This document shows, piece by piece, positions 60,121-64,000 of a DNA stretch of 64,000 bases. The DNA comes from Pseudomonadota bacterium (GTDB lineage Bacteria > Pseudomonadota > Alphaproteobacteria > Acetobacterales > Acetobacteraceae). The notes beneath the pieces are model-generated. The model was not told the origin of the DNA. It saw nothing but the letters and a program-made list of their open reading frames with translations, and did no database searches. Made by a program: the position numbers and the translations under genes. The stretch is taken from the NCBI GenBank assembly GCA_021798915.1, contig JAJZBM010000001.1:62001-126000 (forward strand). The letters are read 5' to 3'. How positions within the stretch are numbered: the stretch's first letter is position 1; every line of letters starts with the position of its first letter.

Positions 60121-61233
60121 ATGTCCAGCCCGCCGCCAGAACTCCTCGTCTCCTATCGGCCAACGAATTTCCAGGAACGCGGCCTCGCCGTGCCGTTCAC
60201 CGCGCCGGCCCTCGCCGGGGCGCGGGTGCGCCTCGGCGGGCGGGAGGCCGGCGGGTTCGAAGTCATCCTGCCCAACCCCTCCGGCAGCCGCGGCGTTTAC
60301 ATCATGCCCTGGGCGGCGGCGCGGGACACGTTCCGGCCGAGCGTCCATGACCATCTGCTCGCGACCGCGCTCGGCGCGATGGTGGATTTCACCCCCGCAT
60401 CCCTCCGCCGCGCGGCGTATGCCGTTGCCGCCGGCGGGGCGGCGGGGCGAGCCGCGCGGCGGGCGGCGGAAGCGGCGATGGCGGCGGAGCGCAAACACGT
60501 GCTGCAAACCCATTTCCATCTCCTGCTCGGTCTGATCCGCGTGACCGAGCCGCAAGGCGCCCATCCGCTGCCGCCCGAACGCGAAGAACAGACCAAGCTC
60601 GAGCGCCGCGCCGGCGCCGCCGTCCTCCATCTCGCGCGGACCCTCGCCACCACCACCGAAACCATCGCCGGCTGGATCGAGGGGCTCGCCACCCTGTTCG
60701 CTGCGGTCGGGGTCGGCCCCTCGGCGCAGGAGGCGTTTCTGCCCCGCCTGCTCGCCGCGTTGACGCGGTTCAGCAAAGATATCGAGGCGCGCGGCCGAGC
60801 GGGCGACGAGGCGTTCGCGCCGGCGCCCCTTCTCGCGCGTCACGCCGCGACCACCGCAGCCCTCGCCCGCGCGGCCTTGGCCGACGCGACGGCGCTTCTC
60901 GCTGATCCTTTCGCGCTGGCCCGGGCGTGGCAAGCCGACCGTGGCGCCGTCGCCGCCGGCGTCACCCGCGCCGACTGGCTGCTCGATGGCTGGGCACAGA
61001 TTCTGGTGCTCTGGCAGAACGGCGGCGGCGCACCGGCCACGCTCGAGGAGATCCTCCGCATCGTGCCGCATCTGCCGACCGGTGTCCTCGGCGATCAGGC
61101 GAGCGAGGAGGAAACCCTGCCCCCGGCGCCCCGCCGCAGGGCCGCGGCCTTTCGCCCGATGACCTGTGCCGGCGGGCTCCTGGCGCGGAACGAGGCGCTC
61201 CGCGCCCTGTCGCTCGGCACGCTCGCGGCATGA
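60121..61233 (+). CDS. Conserved-looking protein of unknown function (pair, first gene)
   Basis: A 370-residue protein that I cannot place in a family. The N-terminus has L-L-V-S-Y-R-P-T-N-F-Q-E-R-G-L-A-V-P-F and the stretch PNPSGSRGVYIMPWAAARD, followed by a mostly helical, alanine-rich body (HVLQTHFHLLLGLIRVTEP, LARTLATTTETIAGWIEGLATLF, WLLDGWAQILVLWQNGGG). No membrane segments or nucleotide motifs. The ATG at 60121 is chosen over an upstream in-frame ATG (60100). Its stop overlaps the next gene (ATGA), so the two act as a unit. Confidence 0.75.
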   Translation: MSSPPPELLVSYRPTNFQERGLAVPFTAPALAGARVRLGGREAGGFEVILPNPSGSRGVYIMPWAAARDTFRPSVHDHLLATALGAMVDFTPASLRRAAYAVAAGGAAGRAARRAAEAAMAAERKHVLQTHFHLLLGLIRVTEPQGAHPLPPEREEQTKLERRAGAAVLHLARTLATTTETIAGWIEGLATLFAAVGVGPSAQEAFLPRLLAALTRFSKDIEARGRAGDEAFAPAPLLARHAATTAALARAALADATALLADPFALARAWQADRGAVAAGVTRADWLLDGWAQILVLWQNGGGAPATLEEILRIVPHLPTGVLGDQASEEETLPPAPRRRAAAFRPMTCAGGLLARNEALRALSLGTLAA

Positions 61234-62486
61234 GCGGCGGCATCTCGACCATCGGGCCGGCCGAGATCAAGGCGCTCCGCCGCCTGCTCGTCGATGCCCG
61301 GGCCGATCAGATCACCCGCGTCGTCGCGATGATCGATTCCCTGCCCGAGCGCGGCGAGGCCGATGATCTGCTCACCCCGTTCCGCGCCCGCCTAGCCGAA
61401 ATCAACCCGCCGCGCCCGCTCAATTTCGCCCGCCTGCTGTTCATCCCGATCGATCCGCTCATCGTTCCCGGGCCACGCTGGCGGCGCGGGACGCTGGGCG
61501 TGCCGCGCACCGTGCTCACCCCGCTCGCGCGTCATGTCGGCCGCGCCCTCGCCGAGGATGCCGCTGCCATCGAGGCGATGATCGCCGGGCGCAGCGTCGC
61601 CGACCGGGCGGTGATCCAGGCCGCCGGCGCCAAGCTCTGGCCGGCCGCGTCGCGCGTCATGACCAGCGCTTCGCCGCCGCCAGACTGGCAGGACGCGACC
61701 GGCCTTCCGGTCAGCGATCATGCCACCATCGCCGGTGCCATCGCGGTTCTTCTCGCCCAGGCGGTTCCCATCCAGAGGCTGGCCGATGGGCTGAGCAGCG
61801 GCGCAATACCGGACGACGCCGAAATGGTGCTCCGCGCCATCCTCGCCAGCGCCGCCGAGCGCGGCAGCCAGGCCCTCGCGGTGATGATCGCGCTTCTCAT
61901 GAACCGCTTGCCCGGCTTCTCGCGCCTCCCCGAACTCGCGCGCGAGATCGCCGCCGCTCAGGACAAGGACGGCCGCATGGCCGCCGAGCGGGCGACCGAG
62001 CATACCCTGGAGAACCTGGCGAACAGCCCCGCCATCGCGCTCGCGGCGAACGGCACCGGCGGCCTCGCCCATGCCGCCGAAACCATCGCGCACGCCACCA
62101 CCCTGCTCACCGGCCTTGCCGAGCAATCCGCGGCGCGTCCCGACCGGCAGATCCTGATCGACGAATTGCGCCGCTCGATCGACCGCGCCTGCCGGGATTC
62201 TTTTACCCTCCTGCTCGAACGCCATCTCCTCGCCCCGCTCTCCCACCTCGCCACCGCCGCCGACGACGACCTCATCACCGGGCTGGAAGCCGTCGCCCGT
62301 GATCTTCGCGCCTTCGAGCAGGCGAGCCGCCAGGCCGGCAGCGGCGACCTCTATGACCGCACCCTGCGCGAAGCCGGCAAGCGCATCGCCGCGACCTCCC
62401 TGCCGCGGATCGATCGCATGCGGCTCGTCGAAATCCTCAATAATTCCGACACCGCGCTGACCCTGCTCGGCGCCCGCCCGTCCTGA
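61230..62486 (+). CDS. Protein of unknown function (pair, second gene)
   Basis: A 418-residue, helix-rich protein without recognised domain. Notable parts are ALRRLLVDARADQITRVVAMIDSLPERGEAD near the start, F-I-P-I-D-P-L-I-V-P-G-P-R-W-R-R-G and the C-terminal S-L-P-R-I-D-R-M-R-L-V-E-I-L-N-N-S-D-T-A-L. Heptad-like helices dominate; no catalytic motif stands out. Its ATG overlaps the stop of the preceding unknown gene, suggesting a two-protein complex (inference). Confidence 0.75.
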   Translation: MSGGISTIGPAEIKALRRLLVDARADQITRVVAMIDSLPERGEADDLLTPFRARLAEINPPRPLNFARLLFIPIDPLIVPGPRWRRGTLGVPRTVLTPLARHVGRALAEDAAAIEAMIAGRSVADRAVIQAAGAKLWPAASRVMTSASPPPDWQDATGLPVSDHATIAGAIAVLLAQAVPIQRLADGLSSGAIPDDAEMVLRAILASAAERGSQALAVMIALLMNRLPGFSRLPELAREIAAAQDKDGRMAAERATEHTLENLANSPAIALAANGTGGLAHAAETIAHATTLLTGLAEQSAARPDRQILIDELRRSIDRACRDSFTLLLERHLLAPLSHLATAADDDLITGLEAVARDLRAFEQASRQAGSGDLYDRTLREAGKRIAATSLPRIDRMRLVEILNNSDTALTLLGARPS

Positions 62487-62503
62487 GCCGACGGATCGCG
62501 CGG

Positions 62504-62941
62504 TTACAGCACCGCCCCTTCATTCACCTGTGCGATCCAATCCCCGAGGTTGTAGTGGACGCTGACGCGCGCGATCTTGCCGTCACGGATCTCGAAAAAT
62601 GCGCCGGCTGGGAAGGTGTAGCCCTGCCCGCAGGCCGGCGCGGTGCCGCGGGGGACGCCGGGGTCGGTTGCGAGATAGGTGCCGTGGATGGTGTATTCCG
62701 TCGCCGCCCGCCGCCCGCCCGGCGCGGTCATGATCACGAGATCGGCGACCCGTTCGTGATAGCAGCGGTTCATGTGGTCGATGAATTGAGCGAAACGCTC
62801 CCGCCCGATCTCGCGCTCGCCCTGGCTGATGTCGTGGATCACGTCCTCGGCGAGGAGGGCGAGGAAACCGGCGCTGTCGCCGCGGTTGAAGGCATCGTAA
62901 TAGGCGCGGATCAGTTGCTCGGTCGTGGTCGTCGCGTTCAT
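62504..62941 (-). CDS. SnoaL-like / ketosteroid-isomerase-related protein
   Basis: A 145-residue NTF2-fold protein: LIRAYYDAFNRGDSAGFLALLAEDVIHDI at the N-terminus, F-I-D-H-M-N-R-C-Y, then E-Y-T-I-H-G-T-Y, and the end F-F-E-I-R-D-G-K-I-A-R-V-S-V-H-Y-N. This matches the branch annotated as ketosteroid isomerase-related. Substrate unknown. It is convergent with the unknown pair and divergent from glyQ. Confidence 0.87.
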   Translation of the reverse strand: MNATTTTEQLIRAYYDAFNRGDSAGFLALLAEDVIHDISQGEREIGRERFAQFIDHMNRCYHERVADLVIMTAPGGRRAATEYTIHGTYLATDPGVPRGTAPACGQGYTFPAGAFFEIRDGKIARVSVHYNLGDWIAQVNEGAVL

Positions 62942-63064
62942 CGTCGTCCTTTCGGGCGTTATCGTCGGGGGCAGCGCCCTTGCCGGGTCTCCTTGCCGGG
63001 TTTGGGGTTCGCCCCTATGGTGCGCGCCATCTGACGCCCCGCCCCCGTTTCGTCAATGGAGCCC

Positions 63065-63922
63065 ATGTCCGCGCCGAGCTTTCAGGAGCTGATCCTTCGC
63101 CTGCATGCGTATTGGTCGCGGCAGGGCTGTCTCATTTTGCAGCCCTACGACATGGAGGTTGGCGCCGGCACCTTCCATCCGGCAACGACGTTGCGCGCGC
63201 TCGGCGAAAAACCCTGGCGGGCAGCCTATGTCCAGCCCTCACGGCGGCCGAGCGACGGGCGCTATGGCGAGAATCCGAATCGCTTGCAGCATTACTATCA
63301 ATACCAAGTGATCTTGAAGCCGAGCCCTCCGGATCCGCAGGCGCTGTTGCTGGAAAGCTATCGCGCCCTCGGGATCGACCCCTCGCGGCATGACATCCGC
63401 TTCGTCGAGGATGATTGGGAGAGCCCGACACTCGGCGCCTGGGGCCTCGGCTGGGAGGTCTGGTGCGATGGCATGGAGGTGACGCAGTTCACCTATTTCC
63501 AGCAGGTCGGCGGCATCAGTTGCGCCCTCCCGAGCGTCGAGCTGACCTACGGGCTGGAGCGCCTCGCGATGTATGTCCAGGGCGTCGAAAACGTCTTCGG
63601 GCTCGATTTCAACGGCGCCGGCGTGACCTATGGTGACGTGTTCCTGCGCGCCGAGCGTGACTACTCACGCCATAATTTCGAGTTGGCCGACACCGCGATG
63701 CTGGCCCGCCATTTCGCCGACGCGGAAGGGGAATGCGCGCGGCTGGCCGAGGCCGGGGTCGCGCAGCCGGCCTATGACCAGTGCATCAAGGCGAGCCATT
63801 TGTTCAACCTGCTCGATGCGCGCGGCGTGATCAGCGTCGCCGAACGCGCCTCTTATATCGGGAGGGTGCGCGCACTCGCCAAACGCTGCGCCGAGGCGTG
63901 GCTCGCCGGCGAGGACGAATAA
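63065..63922 (+). CDS. glyQ: Glycine-tRNA ligase alpha subunit
   Basis: Alpha chain of the tetrameric bacterial GlyRS, carrying the aminoacylation site. The 285 residues include [71 protein letters not shown] and [13 protein letters not shown]. The start is taken at ATG 63065 (MSAPSFQ), where homologues begin; ATG 63056 in the same frame is possible. Stop overlaps the glyS start (TAATG). Confidence 0.96.
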   Translation: MSAPSFQELILRLHAYWSRQGCLILQPYDMEVGAGTFHPATTLRALGEKPWRAAYVQPSRRPSDGRYGENPNRLQHYYQYQVILKPSPPDPQALLLESYRALGIDPSRHDIRFVEDDWESPTLGAWGLGWEVWCDGMEVTQFTYFQQVGGISCALPSVELTYGLERLAMYVQGVENVFGLDFNGAGVTYGDVFLRAERDYSRHNFELADTAMLARHFADAEGECARLAEAGVAQPAYDQCIKASHLFNLLDARGVISVAERASYIGRVRALAKRCAEAWLAGEDE

Positions 63923-64000
63923 TGCCGGAATTTTTTCTCGAACTGTTTTCCGAGGAGATTCCGGCGCGGATGCAGGCGCGGGGCGCCGAGACCCTCGCGC
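63922..64000 (+). CDS. glyS: Glycine-tRNA ligase beta subunit (3' end outside window)
   Basis: The first 26 codons are visible: [18 protein letters not shown], the characteristic GlyS N-terminus (LLELFSEEIPARM type). The frame runs off the window end. It overlaps glyQ by one base, as usual for the alpha-beta operon. Confidence 0.93.
   Translation, partial: MPEFFLELFSEEIPARMQARGAETLA

Noticed and set aside
1-64000. CRISPR array, prophage or integrative element
   Set aside because: No regularly spaced repeats, no Cas, integrase, phage structural or conjugation genes were recognised; only short repeat families and IS fragments occur.

Overview
The window is about 64 kb of GC-rich, densely packed bacterial chromosome. 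Protein content and gene order point to an alphaproteobacterium, most likely of the Acetobacteraceae. The signs are the ech-mutM-ubiE-coaBC block, the dnaX-ybaB-recR operon with the SRP RNA next to it, tetrameric GlyRS (glyQ/glyS), a giant repeat protein with a C-terminal Hint domain, a DUF2336 protein and a DUF1491 protein. The family-level assignment is inference; no 16S rRNA is present. The cell should be flagellated (fliR, flhB, an MCP) and should use c-di-GMP (one PAS-GGDEF and one PAS-EAL protein). It appears to have a cytochrome bd branch (cydDC) and to oxidise lactate (lutABC).

Layout. 1-3.4 kb: end of a flagellar export operon (fliR, flhB) plus a hybrid histidine kinase. 3.7-4.9 kb: an orphan periplasmic binding protein. 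5.0-9.4 kb: the block ech-mutM / ubiE-coaBC, which in Caulobacter and relatives lies next to dnaA, here bordered on both sides by decayed IS5-type fragments. 9.5-17.9 kb: ackA (with a 25-codon leader frame), lpxI, gloA, an orphan ParA-like ATPase overlapping glpK, and cydDC. 17.9-21.4 kb: small membrane protein, MCP and PAS-EAL protein. 21.4-31.3 kb: housekeeping and signalling genes (DUF423, rmuC, an MFS carrier, aspA, dapD-dapE-membrane protein, PAS-GGDEF, DUF2336). 31.4-38.8 kb: an accessory metabolic region with a form IV RuBisCO-like protein plus cupin, an IlvD/Edd sugar-acid dehydratase, a three-gene cassette (zinc-less MDR dehydrogenase, Cys-less pterin-synthase homologue, GT4 glycosyltransferase) and an OtnK-type acid-sugar kinase. 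38.9-41.9 kb: a surface-glycan islet, partly AT-rich (GT2, SAM methyltransferase, WbsX-like), framed by an identical inverted 34-bp repeat. 42.0-48.5 kb: lutABC, an Smr protein, orphan pqqC, DUF1491, ispD, a PEP-CTERM protein and tRNA-Thr. 48.8-57.7 kb: a roughly 1840-residue beta-repeat/Hint protein, then an L,D-transpeptidase, recR, ybaB, dnaX and the SRP RNA on the minus strand. 57.9-64.0 kb: AcuI-type reductase, M20 peptidase, an unknown two-gene pair, a SnoaL-like protein, glyQ and the start of glyS.

Two threads cross the window. First, three FNR/FixK-type palindromes (TTGA-N6-TCAA) lie upstream of ackA, cydDC and pqqC, suggesting a small oxygen-responsive regulon. Second, several kinds of short repeat occur between genes: shrunken IS5-type remnants, an A/T palindrome (about 34 bp, four clear copies and one degenerate) and runs of GC stem-loops.

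Most promising as an undescribed system: the MDR / Cys-less 6-PTPS / glycosyltransferase cassette (35.1-37.5 kb), the RuBisCO-like protein with its overlapping cupin (31.4-33.0 kb), and the unknown overlapping pair at 60.1-62.5 kb. Larger stretches without genes are 4932-5470 and 9165-9484, both holding IS remnants; 48542-48836 looks like leader and promoter DNA with nothing else recognised.
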